Source: Nansenia antarctica (Eukaryota > Chordata > Actinopteri > Argentiniformes > Microstomatidae). Taken from it: a stretch of 64,000 nucleotides of DNA. The notes under the pieces were generated by a model. That model worked only from the letters and a program-made list of their open reading frames with translations. It made no database searches and was not told the origin of the DNA. The translations under genes were made by a program, and so were the position numbers. The stretch covers positions 29,641,112 through 29,705,111 of the forward strand of contig OZ022345.1 in assembly GCA_963989245.1 (NCBI GenBank). The letters run 5' to 3'. Of the stretch, positions 30,773 to 41,400 are shown piece after piece; the stretch's first letter is position 1; every line of letters starts with the position of its first letter.

Positions 30773-32090
30773 TGGGGGGGGGGGGTAGAGAGGAGGGGGG
30801 CGTAGAGAGGAGGGGGGTAGAGAGGAGGAGGGGGGGTAGAGAGGAGGGGGGGGGTAGAGAGGAGGGGGGGTAGAGAGGAGGAGGGGTAGAGAGGAGGGGG
30901 GGTAGAGAGGAGGAGGGGGGGTAGAGAGGAGGGGGGGGGGGTAGAGAGGAGGGGGGGTAGAGAGGAGGGGGGGTAGAGAGGAGGGGGGGTAGAGAGGAGG
31001 GGGGTAGAGAGGAGGGGGGGTAGAGAGGAGGGGGGGTAGAGAGGAGGGGGGGTAGAGAGGAGGGGGGTAGAGAGGAGGGGGGGTAGAGAGGAGGGGGGGG
31101 TAGAGAGGAGGGGGGGTAGAGAGGAGGGGGGTAGAGAGGAGGGGGGTAGAGAGGAGGGGGGTAGAGAGGAGGGGGGGGTAGAGAGGAGGGGGGTAGAGAG
31201 GAGGGGGGTAGAGAGGAGGGGGTAGAGAGGAGGAGGGGGGTAGAGAGGAGGGGGGGTAGAGAGGAGGGGGGCAGAGAGGAGGGGGGGTAGAGAGGAGGGG
31301 GGGTAGAGAGGAGGGGGGGTAGAGAGGAGGGGGGTAGAGAGGAGGGGGGGGTAGAGAGGAGGGGGGTAGAGAGGAGGGGGGGGTAGAGAGGAGGGGGGTA
31401 GAGAGGAGGGGGGTAGAGAGGAGGGGGGGTAGAGAGGAGGGGGGGTAGAGAGGAGGGGGGGTAGAGAGGAGGGGGGGTAGAGAGGAGGGGGGGTAGAGAG
31501 GAGGGGGGGTAGAGAGGAGGGGGGTAGAGAGGAGGGGGGGTAGAGAGGAGGGGGGGTAGAGAGGAGGGGGGTAGAGGGAGGGGGGGTAGAGGGAGGGGGG
31601 GGTAGAGAGGAGGGGGTAGAGAGGAGGGGGGTAGAGAGGAGGGGGGGGTAGAGAGGAGGGGGGTAGAGAGGAGGGGGTAGAGAGGAGGGGGGTAGAGAGG
31701 AGGGGGGGGTAGAGAGGAGGGGGGTAGAGAGGAGGGGGGTAGAGAGGAGGGGGGTAGAGAGGAGGGGGGGTAGAGAGGAGGGGGGGTAGAGAGGAGGGGG
31801 GTAGAGAGGAGGGGGGGTAGAGAGGAGGGGGGGTAGAGGGAGGGGGGTAGAGGGAGGGGGGGGTAGAGAGGAGGGGGTAGAGAGGAGGGGGGTAGAGAGG
31901 AGGGGGGGGTAGAGAGGAGGGGGGGTAGAGAGGAGGGGGGTAGAGAGGAGGGGGGTAGAGAGGAGGGGGGGGTAGAGAGGAGGGGGGTAGAGAGGAGGGG
32001 GGTAGAGAGGAGGGGGGTAGAGAGGAGGGGGGTAGAGAGGAGGGGGGTAGAGAGGAGGGGGGGTAGAGAGGAGGGGGGGTAGAGAGGAGA
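30773..32090. repeat. 1.3-kb G-rich minisatellite (ggggggtagagagga)
   Basis: About 85 units of 14-17 bp, gtagagaggagggggg with 5 to 11 G. Runs of five or more G at every unit make the plus strand an excellent G-quadruplex former. The 500-codon minus-strand Pro/Ser/Leu frames are artefacts. Confidence 0.95.
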
Positions 32091-32149
32091 CAAATGGGCA
32101 AATAAGCCAGAGGAAGCAGACAGAGACTAACAAACACTGGCTGACAGGC

Positions 32150-32151
<2 letters not shown>

Positions 32152-32222
<71 letters not shown>

Positions 32223-32234
32223 ACACACACACAC
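32152..32234. repeat. (CA)n microsatellite
   Basis: About 40 CA units with a single aga interruption, 30 bp from the giant inverted repeat. Confidence 0.95.
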
Positions 32235-32264
32235 AGGAAGTCTCTCCTCAGGCCATTCCGTATT

Positions 32265-32447
32265 AACGCGTCACGACCAGCTGGCGACTGTGACGTCAGT
32301 CTAGTGTTTTTGAATCCTCCGTTTTGGCCGCCATTAGCGAAAAGCTGTAATTTGGTGTTAATATGTCATTTTATGAAGTTTTAATATGTTTTCAGGCGAG
32401 AACGTAACCATATATATTCACAAAATGTATCCGGAAAAATGGTCCGT
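32265..32447 (+). repeat. Left outer arm of the giant inverted repeat
   Basis: It matches the reverse complement of 46887-47071 over about 180 bp with few differences (cgtcagtctag against cgtaagtctag, for example). The match stops exactly at the atccgg junction with the gypsy integrase. Confidence 0.9.
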
Positions 32448-35400
32448 AACAACAAGAACATCAATGGTCTTCTTGTCGCTCTGCTCTGCGGTCCAAAAAT
32501 CGATGCACACTAAGTCCATAGGAGCTGAAGTGCGGATGCTCTCAAGAGGTGCTCGGGCGTGTGGTTCAGGAGTCTTCCCCAAAATACATCTCTGACAGTG
32601 CTTCACGTGATTCTCAACATCCCTCTGCATGCCTGTCCAGAAGAATCGTTCACTGGCCAGAGAGGATGATCTTGAGCGACCCTGGTGGCCAGCAGCATCG
32701 TGGACTCCATGCAAGACTTGTCGCTTCAGAGCTTCTGGAGTGACGAACTGAAAGATCCTCTTGTCCCTGATGCGGTCTCTCTTCACACGGTAGAGGAGTC
32801 CACTACGCACTCTCAACTTCTTCCAGTGTTTCAACAGCCTGAGCACACAGCTAGACTCAGCTGTTCTCTCGTGTGCATTTGGTTTCCTATGTCGCTGCAT
32901 ATAAAAGAGAACCCTGCTCACTACAGCATCTTGTTGCTGGAGATTGTGTAATTGACTCTGTGGGATGGCGATGGAAGGGTCTTCCTCGGGCAATTGCAAA
33001 TACTCCGGATTAATGTAGGGCAGCTGAGAAACACCCCCAGTACGATGGACGTCCATGACAGCAGACACCTCCTCAGCACTAATGGCACCTCCAGAAGACT
33101 CAGGACTCAGGACCTCATCTGTGTCGACATTAATGTGCTGAACACCTTGACAGTTGGTAGTCAGCCGGAAAGCGTCCTGCACCGTACCAGCCACTACTCC
33201 ATTCACCTGATCCAGCAAGGACAGGTAAGGCTCCCTCACCAGGCGATGACTCACACAGGACTTAACAAATGGCTCACGGCTCAGCGCATCAGCGACTATG
33301 TTCCTAGGCCCTGGGATATAATTCAGATCGAAATCATATGCAGCAAGTTTGGCCACCCACCTCTGTTCGCATGCATCTAACTTGGGCTTCGTTAGGATGT
33401 AGGTCAAGGGGTTGTTATCCGACCACGCTGTGAAATGCACTCCCTTCAGCCAGTGGGAAAACTTCTCGCATACAGCCCACTTCAATGCCAGGAACTCAAG
33501 TCGGTGAGCTGGATAGTTCAACTGAGCATGTGACAGCGTCCTACTAGCGAAGGCAACTGGTCTTGCAACTTTATCACCAGGCTGGAGCTGAGAGATGACG
33601 GCGCCAATCCCATCGAATGAAGCATCCACTGCTAGGATAAATGGCTTTGCGAAATCAGGATGGGCCAGGGTTACAGAATGCAGGAGATCGCGCTTCAATG
33701 TCTCGAAAGCATCCCTACACTCGGGCGTCCAGTCAGCTGGTTTGAGCTTTACAAGATTGTGACATTTCTTCACTGGTTTTCTCCCTCTGCGTGCCTTTTC
33801 TCCAGCGTTCTGTCCAGAGAGAAGCTTGAATAGGGGTCTGGCCTTAGAGGAACAATCTTCAATGAAGTGCTGATAGTAAAGCATCATGCCCAAGAAGGAC
33901 CTAATCTTCTTCTGTGAAGGAGACACCCCATCACTGTCCATCAGATCGGATACCTGTACTTGGCTAATGGCTTCAACCTTTCCAGGGTCCGTCTGCACTC
34001 CTGACTCATTGATGATATGGCCGAGAAACCGTACTGATTTCCGCAGAAGATAGCACTTCTTTGGAGCCAATTTGAGATTGTTGTACTTCAAACGAGAGAA
34101 AACCATCTCTAGACGCTCGAGTGCCAGCTGTTCTGTAGGAGCGAAGACCATAACATCGTCTAGGTAGCACAATAGACTGGTGAAATTCTGATCCCCAAAG
34201 ATCGAGAGCATCATCCGCATGAATGTAGCCGGGCTGTTGGACAACCCTTGAGGCATCCGGTTATATTCATGCAGGCCAAAGGGAGAGGAGAACGCAGTGT
34301 ATTTCTTGTGGTCCTCATGTAAAGGCACGTTGTAGAAACCAGAGGTAAGGTCCATTGTGGAGAAGTAGGCATTACCACCTAGTGCAGCCAGCGCGTCAGC
34401 CTGATGAGGCAGCGGATGTGCGTCTTTCGTTGTCCTCGCATTAAGCCATCTGAAGTCCGTACAGATGCGCAATCCTCCATCCTTCTTCCACACAAGAACC
34501 AAGGGCGAGGCATATTCGCTGTTGGACTTACGAATTATGCCCTTCTCCTCCATGTCGTTGATGGCAGACCTCAGCTTCTCGTAGTGGTTCGGTGGCACTC
34601 TGCGGTAGGGCAGGCGAAATGGCCTCTCGTCCACCAGATGTATCTTGTGCACGAAGTCAGACGCCTCACCACAGTCCAACTTGTGGCGTGAAAAGATTGA
34701 CTCGTATTTCACAACAAGCTGACAAAGCTTCTCTCTCCACAGGTCAGAGACTTCACACGCGTCCAAGTCTAGGTCGCGTAGACCAAGTTCCTCCAGTGCC
34801 TTTCTGATGTCTTCTTTGGGCCTTGCTACAGACTCACCAGTCACGGATTGTGGGGAAGACTGAATGTGGTCGGGCGGGGACAGATCTTCAGCGGCAATGC
34901 AGGGGAACACGTCCGCCAATTTGGTGTTTCGCTTCAGCACTACCGGCTCACCGGTGGGATTCACAACCTTCATAGGCAGCCATCGGTCGCCCCACATCGG
35001 CGTAACAACTCTGCCAACCAGAACTTTATTCGGTCTGCATCTGGACTGAGTTGGTTCCACAACCACCGTACTGCCCTCTGATATAGGTGCCGACACAGGG
35101 AGTCTGCCCCATACCAGATGCTCACTATTTGGCTGTAGCACCACACACTGTTGTAGCTTCAGTGTGCCAACCTTCTCAGGCACTGTCTCACCCCTCCATC
35201 TCTCTGTATTGGAAAGGAGAGAGAAGAAGTGATGACAGTCCCCATCACTGCCACCACCATGTTCAGATATCAGCCGCCAATAGCTGTCAGTCTTCCTCAT
35301 CAACTCTAGGATTTTCTTGATGGCATTACTGCCTAGTATCATGTCATCGGTCTGTCCAGGCACCACAAGCATTGGGATGACCATCTTGCAGTCATACACC

Positions 35401-35846
35401 ACCACATCGACATTGTATATTGCCTTAGGTATAACTCGGTGACCACCACATCCTATGATAATGACATCATCAGCGGGGCATCCTCTCAGATCAGGGTTAC
35501 GCTGCAAGAGACGCGCCTCCGCAGCCTCGCTAAGCGTGCATGCCATAGAACCACTGTCTATCATCGCTCTAAGAGAGACATCTGCAGCGGAGACAGTGGT
35601 GTAGAATAAACTATCAGACCTTTGGACTCGGTGTAGACCTTGAAATACTACTGTTTTGTTCGAAGGCGCTCTGGAGATGAATGACTTGTATGTTGACTCA
35701 CAATCAGCCATTTCATCATTGGGGGAGATATCAACAGGATCTGCACAGTCCTCCCTTGAATGCAGATCTATAAGTTTCCCTGCTGCGCCGACTGGGCACG
35801 CCCCTGCATCGGACACTTGGATCTGGGGTGTCCAGGGGAATGGCAC
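32418..35846 (-). CDS. Ty3/gypsy Pol polyprotein, 3'-truncated
   Basis: The frame is open for 1142 codons. Domains in order: aspartic protease with MIDSGSMACTL near residue 97; reverse transcriptase with RICTDFRWLN and the catalytic YLDDVMVF near residue 562; RNase H with LAVDASFDGIGAVIS near 739 and DALSR near 860; integrase zinc finger (HDAAGH..HCQRC) at about 1045-1085. The first integrase aspartate follows in VCIDFW. The protein ends at DHFSGYIL as it runs into the left arm of the giant inverted repeat, so the rest of the integrase and the 3' LTR are missing. The frame overlaps gag by about 79 bases, in the -1 register, which suggests programmed frameshifting. No internal stop is present, so the truncation is recent. 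Confidence 0.93.
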   Translation of the reverse strand: MPFPWTPQIQVSDAGACPVGAAGKLIDLHSREDCADPVDISPNDEMADCESTYKSFISRAPSNKTVVFQGLHRVQRSDSLFYTTVSAADVSLRAMIDSGSMACTLSEAAEARLLQRNPDLRGCPADDVIIIGCGGHRVIPKAIYNVDVVVYDCKMVIPMLVVPGQTDDMILGSNAIKKILELMRKTDSYWRLISEHGGGSDGDCHHFFSLLSNTERWRGETVPEKVGTLKLQQCVVLQPNSEHLVWGRLPVSAPISEGSTVVVEPTQSRCRPNKVLVGRVVTPMWGDRWLPMKVVNPTGEPVVLKRNTKLADVFPCIAAEDLSPPDHIQSSPQSVTGESVARPKEDIRKALEELGLRDLDLDACEVSDLWREKLCQLVVKYESIFSRHKLDCGEASDFVHKIHLVDERPFRLPYRRVPPNHYEKLRSAINDMEEKGIIRKSNSEYASPLVLVWKKDGGLRICTDFRWLNARTTKDAHPLPHQADALAALGGNAYFSTMDLTSGFYNVPLHEDHKKYTAFSSPFGLHEYNRMPQGLSNSPATFMRMMLSIFGDQNFTSLLCYLDDVMVFAPTEQLALERLEMVFSRLKYNNLKLAPKKCYLLRKSVRFLGHIINESGVQTDPGKVEAISQVQVSDLMDSDGVSPSQKKIRSFLGMMLYYQHFIEDCSSKARPLFKLLSGQNAGEKARRGRKPVKKCHNLVKLKPADWTPECRDAFETLKRDLLHSVTLAHPDFAKPFILAVDASFDGIGAVISQLQPGDKVARPVAFASRTLSHAQLNYPAHRLEFLALKWAVCEKFSHWLKGVHFTAWSDNNPLTYILTKPKLDACEQRWVAKLAAYDFDLNYIPGPRNIVADALSREPFVKSCVSHRLVREPYLSLLDQVNGVVAGTVQDAFRLTTNCQGVQHINVDTDEVLSPESSGGAISAEEVSAVMDVHRTGGVSQLPYINPEYLQLPEEDPSIAIPQSQLHNLQQQDAVVSRVLFYMQRHRKPNAHERTAESSCVLRLLKHWKKLRVRSGLLYRVKRDRIRDKRIFQFVTPEALKRQVLHGVHDAAGHQGRSRSSSLASERFFWTGMQRDVENHVKHCQRCILGKTPEPHARAPLESIRTSAPMDLVCIDFWTAEQSDKKTIDVLVVTDHFSGYIL

Positions 35847-37159
35847 TGGAAGCAGAGCCTCTGGTCACGGCAGTGAGTCCAAGCAGAGTGTCTAGCGTCG
35901 CCACACACAGCACACGGCAGGTTATTCAGACCCTCAATCCTGGGGGGGCTGGGTCTATACTGCTTGTTTGACATGTCCTTAGCAGGAGCAGACTTCTCCA
36001 CTAGGACTTTCTCTAGCATTGAGATGATACGTTCAAAGGCCTCTGCCCCCTTGTCTGGGCGAGTATCCTGCTTTTCAGGTGAACACATATCAGTGCCTGA
36101 CATCTCAACTCTGTTCACTAGCACACCCTCACTGGGCCTTTTACTCACGGCTGCGGCAACACCGTTCGAGCACACCTGAGTGTGGAACTCGTCAAGTACA
36201 TCTTGGACCTCTACAGCAGTCCACTTATCGATCGTCTTTGATCTGAAAGTCATGGCAAGCTCTTTGGATGGACAGTTCCTGATGAACATACGTGTCACCT
36301 CCAGGAGAGGGCACTCAAGTGTTTTACCTTGTTCTTTGAGGCGATCAGTGGCAACATCTGCAGCTTGATTGAGGCGTAGCCAGTAGTCATACGCTTCCTC
36401 ACCACTCTTCGGCAGCGTGGTGTAGAAGTCGGCTAGGGGGATAGGTGAACAGGGAACAGCAGCAAAATGCTTACGTAGAAGACCATAGATGGCCTCTGGG
36501 TTTTCAGCGACATTAATGCCACTGCTCCTCGTCCCATACTTCACTACATCCTTAGCCCTGCCCCTGAGATGGGTGAATATTTCTTCCGCCTGCTGATCTG
36601 CTCTGATGTTCGCCTTTTTCACATAACTCCTCATTATGTCTTCCCACTCACGCACATTCACTGCGTCCTTATCATCCCCTCTGAACGTTGGAGGCTCCTT
36701 CACCCTCCTGTGAGGTACCAACTGGACTTGGGACAGGTCTAGACTCTGGGTGGATGTATCAGTGGGCGTGGTCTGTGCATGCGCAGTGCTAAGAGGAGGT
36801 AGCGTTGAGTCAAGGCGTGCAAGTATGCTATCTGCCAGCTGTAGACCAACATCTCTAATTATGTCACTCATCTGGCTCACTACATTAGGTAACTGGAAAG
36901 CAGAGATTGGGGATGGGGCATCACTGACCCGTGTGCTCGGTGCATGATCAATGTCGTGGCTCTGAGAAGGAACTGTGTCCCCACTAACTGAAAGGGCCCC
37001 AGCAGCATCCTGACTACCCACAACATGAACATCACCCCCCTGAACAGGACTATCATAACTCAACACTGGAATCCCCCTACCTCCATTGAGGAGGATCGCT
37101 CTACCCCTCCCAATGCTACTGCTTAGTGGCGTACTGAAACATCCTGGTCTGTGGCTCAT
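35768..37159 (-). CDS. Ty3/gypsy Gag
   Basis: 463 codons, beginning MSHRPGCFST just inside the element. The centre has the retrotransposon gag block (REWEDIMRSYVKKANIRAD, then FTHLRGRAKDVVKYG). The C-terminus carries a CCHC zinc knuckle, CFQCHSPGHPRSKC, and a preceding incomplete Cys/His motif (CAVCGDARHSAWTHC). The protein packages the element RNA in virus-like particles. It precedes pol with a short overlap. Confidence 0.93.
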   Translation of the reverse strand: MSHRPGCFSTPLSSSIGRGRAILLNGGRGIPVLSYDSPVQGGDVHVVGSQDAAGALSVSGDTVPSQSHDIDHAPSTRVSDAPSPISAFQLPNVVSQMSDIIRDVGLQLADSILARLDSTLPPLSTAHAQTTPTDTSTQSLDLSQVQLVPHRRVKEPPTFRGDDKDAVNVREWEDIMRSYVKKANIRADQQAEEIFTHLRGRAKDVVKYGTRSSGINVAENPEAIYGLLRKHFAAVPCSPIPLADFYTTLPKSGEEAYDYWLRLNQAADVATDRLKEQGKTLECPLLEVTRMFIRNCPSKELAMTFRSKTIDKWTAVEVQDVLDEFHTQVCSNGVAAAVSKRPSEGVLVNRVEMSGTDMCSPEKQDTRPDKGAEAFERIISMLEKVLVEKSAPAKDMSNKQYRPSPPRIEGLNNLPCAVCGDARHSAWTHCRDQRLCFQCHSPGHPRSKCPMQGRAQSAQQGNL

Positions 37160-37416
37160 GTTGAATTACAATTCAAGAAAACAGTACTATACAGACTAAT
37201 CAGATAAAAGACCAGTAAAGAAAAATGTCACCAAAACAGCAATAAAACTAAAATAAATCACAGATCACATTCATTAATTCAACAATCCATTTGTGCATAA
37301 CATCACCGAATGAACTGAGTGAAACCATACGCCGCCCACCAGACAGCACGCAGGAGCGGTCCAGCAGAGTGATCCAGCAGAGTGGTCCCGGTCAAGGTGA
37401 AGAGTTGACTTCAGGT
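37160..37416 (-). other. Gypsy 5' leader
   Basis: Untranslated leader between the primer-binding site and gag, on the minus strand. No feature beyond this is recognised. Confidence 0.6.
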
Positions 37417-37434
37417 CCACAGGTCACGGCACCA
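37417..37434 (-). promoter_or_regulatory. Primer-binding site of the gypsy element
   Basis: Minus-strand TGGTGCCGTGACC starts one base after the LTR end. It matches the complement of the tRNA-His 3' end (…GTCACGGCACCA) over the first 12 bases. Confidence 0.7.
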
Positions 37435-37435
37435 A

Positions 37436-38186
37436 TGTGACGGGGTGTATCTTTTCAAGAATCACTCTCAGCTGGATGGCTCACGTTCATTTATTCTGTC
37501 GAAATATATGTACAGTGCATCAACTTCAACTTCATCAACGGAACGTGCAGGGTCATTGGTCTAATTTCTAAAAATGATATTACACACGAGCAGTCACATT
37601 AGCGTCATCAATGCTAACAACAGAAAACTCATTTTACCAATGCTATGATATGTTCCAAGTAAAATACTATACATGGGGAAACTCAAAACAGCTATCTTAA
37701 TCATCAAACATTCAAATAAAACATAGGTACATTAATAATCTCTTAAATTATATGCGATCTCAGACCCTGCAGAAAACGTGACCTTACCGTCTCAGTGGTT
37801 AAGAATGCACTGAGGGAGATCACGTTACGTCCCGTGCAAATGCACTGTCCAGCTATATTTACACAGCATCCGGGTCACGGACACAGCATCCAGGTCACGG
37901 CACCAATGTGACGGGGTGTATCTTTTCAAGAATCACTCTCAGCTGGATGGCTCACGTTCATTTATTCGTCTCAGTGGTTAAGAATGCACTGAGGGAGATC
38001 ACGTTACGTCCCGTGCAAATGCACTGTCCAGCTATATTTACACAGCATCCGGGTCACGGACACAGCGTCCGGGTCACGGACACACCCCGGATATACCACG
38101 TCATTAAACCCCTTTTATTATAATACCTTATTTATTATAATACCTATTTTAGCTATAATTAAACTTGACCTTTCTACTCCGTTACA
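37436..38186 (-). repeat. 5' LTR of the gypsy element with internal tandem duplication
   Basis: On the minus strand it begins TGTAACGG (38186) and ends CCGTCACA (37436), consistent with TG…CA termini. It contains a second LTR end plus primer-site motif: caccaatgtgacggggtgta occurs at 37431 and again at 37901. The block gtctcagtggttaagaatgc is likewise duplicated (37789 and 37968). The inner copy lacks about 300 bp (ctgtcgaaat…accttacc). Extra copies of ccgggtcacgga also lie within it. Confidence 0.8.
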
Positions 38187-38345
38187 CTAGCACAACAATA
38201 GCATAGCATTCGCGAACACAGTCAGTCAATGCACCTAGCACAACAATAGCATAGCATTCGCGGACACAGTCAGTCAATGCACCTAGCACAACAATAGCAT
38301 AGCATTCGCGGACACAGTCAGTCAATGCACCTAGCACAACAACTA
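38187..38345 (+). repeat. 48-bp repeat, 3 copies (left arm)
   Basis: Unit cctagcacaacaatagcata plus gcattcgcggacacagtcag, spaced 48 bp (38234, 38282, 38330 restarts). It is the inverse of the 8-copy array at 46256-46650. Confidence 0.9.
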
Positions 38346-38455
38346 GCTAAGCCGTAGCTAAAGGCTACTATCATGTACTATACTACTAAACCAACGCATC
38401 ATTTCTACTAACACAGTAATATGACTACATGATCACACGTTTCACTCTCTACTCC

Positions 38456-41400
38456 TAGACACACACTGTCCTAGTCACACACTGTCCTAGTCACACACAC
38501 TCCTAGTCACACACACTGTCCTAGTCACACACACTGTCCTAGTCACACACACTGTCCTAGTCACACACTGTCCTAGTCACACACTGTCCTAGTCACACAC
38601 ACTCCTAGTCACACACACTGTCCTAGTCACACACACTGTCCTAGTCACACACTGTCCTAGTCACACACACTGTCCTAGACACACACTGTCCTAGACACAC
38701 ACACTGTCCTAGTCACACACACTGTCCTAGTCACACACTGTCCTAGTCACACACACTGTCCTAGTCACACACTGTCCTAGACACACACACTGTCCTAGTC
38801 ACACACACTGTCCTAGTCACACACTGTCCTAGTCACACACACTCCTAGTCACACACTGTCCTAGTCACACACACTGTCCTAGTCACACACACTGTCCTAG
38901 ACACACACTGTCCTAGTCACACACACTGTCCTAGTCACACACACTCCTAGTCACACACTGTCCTAGTCACACACACTGTCCTAGTCACACACTGTCCTAG
39001 TCACACACTGTCCTAGTCACACACACTGTCCTAGTCACACACACTCCTAGTCACACACTGTCCTAGTCACACACACTGTCCTAGTCACACACACTGTCCT
39101 AGTCACACACACTGTCCTAGTCACACACTGTCCTAGTCACACACACTGTCCTAGTCACACACTGTCCTAGTCACACACACTGTCCTAGTCACACACTGTC
39201 CTAGACACACACACTGTCCTAGTCACACACACTGTCCTAGTCACACACTGTCCTAGTCACACACACTGTCCTAGTCACACACTGTCCTAGTCACACACAC
39301 TGTCCTAGTCACACACACTGTCCTAGTCACACACACTGTCCTAGTCACACACACTGTCCTAGTCACACACACTGTCCTAGACACACACTGTCCTAGACAC
39401 ACACACTGTCCTAGTCACACACACTGTCCAGTAGTCACACACACTGTCCTAGTCACACACTGTCCTAGTCACACACTGTCCTAGTCACACACTGTCCTAG
39501 TCACACACACTGTCCTAGTCACACACACTGTCCTAGTCACACACACTCCTAGTCACACACTGTCCTAGTCACACACTGTCCTAGTCACACACTGTCCTAG
39601 TCACACACACTGTCCTAGTCACACACACTCCTAGTCACACACTGTCCTAGTCACACACTGTCCTAGTCACACACTGTCCTAGTCACACACTGTCCTAGTC
39701 ACACACTGTCCTAGTCACACACACTGTCCTAGTCACACACACTGTCCTAGTCACACACTGTCCTAGTCACACACACTGTCCTAGTCACACACTGTCCTAG
39801 TCACACACACTGTCCTAGTCACACACACTGTCCTAGTCACACACACTCCTAGTCACACACTGTCCTAGTCACACACTGTCCTAGTCACACACACTGTCCT
39901 AGTCACACACACTGTCCTAGTCACACACACACTGTCCTAGTCACACACACTGTCCTAGTCACACACACTGTCCTAGTCACACACTGTCCTAGTCACACAC
40001 ACTGTCCTAGTCACACACTGTCCTAGTCACACACACTGTCCTAGTCACACACACTGTCCTAGTCACACACACTGTCCTAGACACACACTGTCCTAGTCAC
40101 ACACACTGTCCTAGTCACACACACTGTCCTAGTCACACACTGTCCTAGTCACACACTGTCCTAGTCACACACTGTCCTAGTCACACACACTCCTAGTCAC
40201 ACACACTGTCCTAGTCACACACACTGTCCTAGTCACACACTGTCCTAGTCACACACACACTGTCCTAGTCACACACACTGTCCTAGTCACACACACTGTC
40301 CTAGACACACACTGTCCTAGTCACACACACTGTCCTAGTCACACACACTGTCCTAGTCACAGACACTCCTAGACACACACTGTCCTAGTCACACACTGTC
40401 CTAGTCACACACACTGTCCTAGTCACACACACTCCTAGTCACACACTGTCCTAGTCACACACACTGTCCTAGTCACACACACTGTCCTAGACACACACTG
40501 TCCTAGTCACACACACTCCTAGTCACACACTGTCCTAGTCACACACTGTCCTAGTCACACACACTGTCCTAGTCACACACACTCCTAGTCACACACTGTC
40601 CTAGTCACACACTGTCCTAGTCACACACTGTCCTAGTCACACACTGTCCTAGTCACACACACTGTCCTAGTCACACACACTGTCCTAGTCACACACACTG
40701 TCCTAGTCACACACACTGTCCTAGTCACACACACTGTCCTAGTCACACACACTGTCCTAGTCACACACACTGTCCTAGACACACACACTGTCCTAGTCAC
40801 ACACTGTCCTAGTCACACACACTCCTAGTCACACACTGTCCTAGTCACACACACTGTCCTAGTCACACACACTGTCCTAGTCACACACACTGTCCTAGTC
40901 ACACACACTGTCCTAGACACACACTGTCCTAGACACACACACTGTCCTAGTCACACACAGTCCTAGTCACACACTGTCCTAGTCACACACACTGTCCTAG
41001 TCACACACACTGTCCTAGTCACACACACTGTCCTAGACACACACACTGTCCTAGTTACACACACTGTCCTAGTCACACACTGTCCTAGTCACACACACTG
41101 TCCTAGTCACACACACTGTCCTAGTCACACACACTGTCCTAGTCACACACACTGTCCTAGACACACACTGTCCTAGTCACACACTGTCCTAGTCACACAC
41201 ACTGTCCTAGTCACACACACTGTCCTAGTCACACACACTGTCCTAGACACACACACTGTCCTAGTCACACACACTGTCCAGTAGTCACACACACTGTCCT
41301 AGTCACACACTGTCCTAGTCACACACACTCCTAGTCACACACTGTCCTAGTCACACACACTGTCCTAGTCACACACACTGTCCTAGTCACACACACTGTC

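Noticed and set aside
30675..32232. Pro/Ser/Leu-rich frames of about 500 codons, minus strand
   Set aside because: Translation of the G-rich minisatellite and CA repeat in three frames; not genes.
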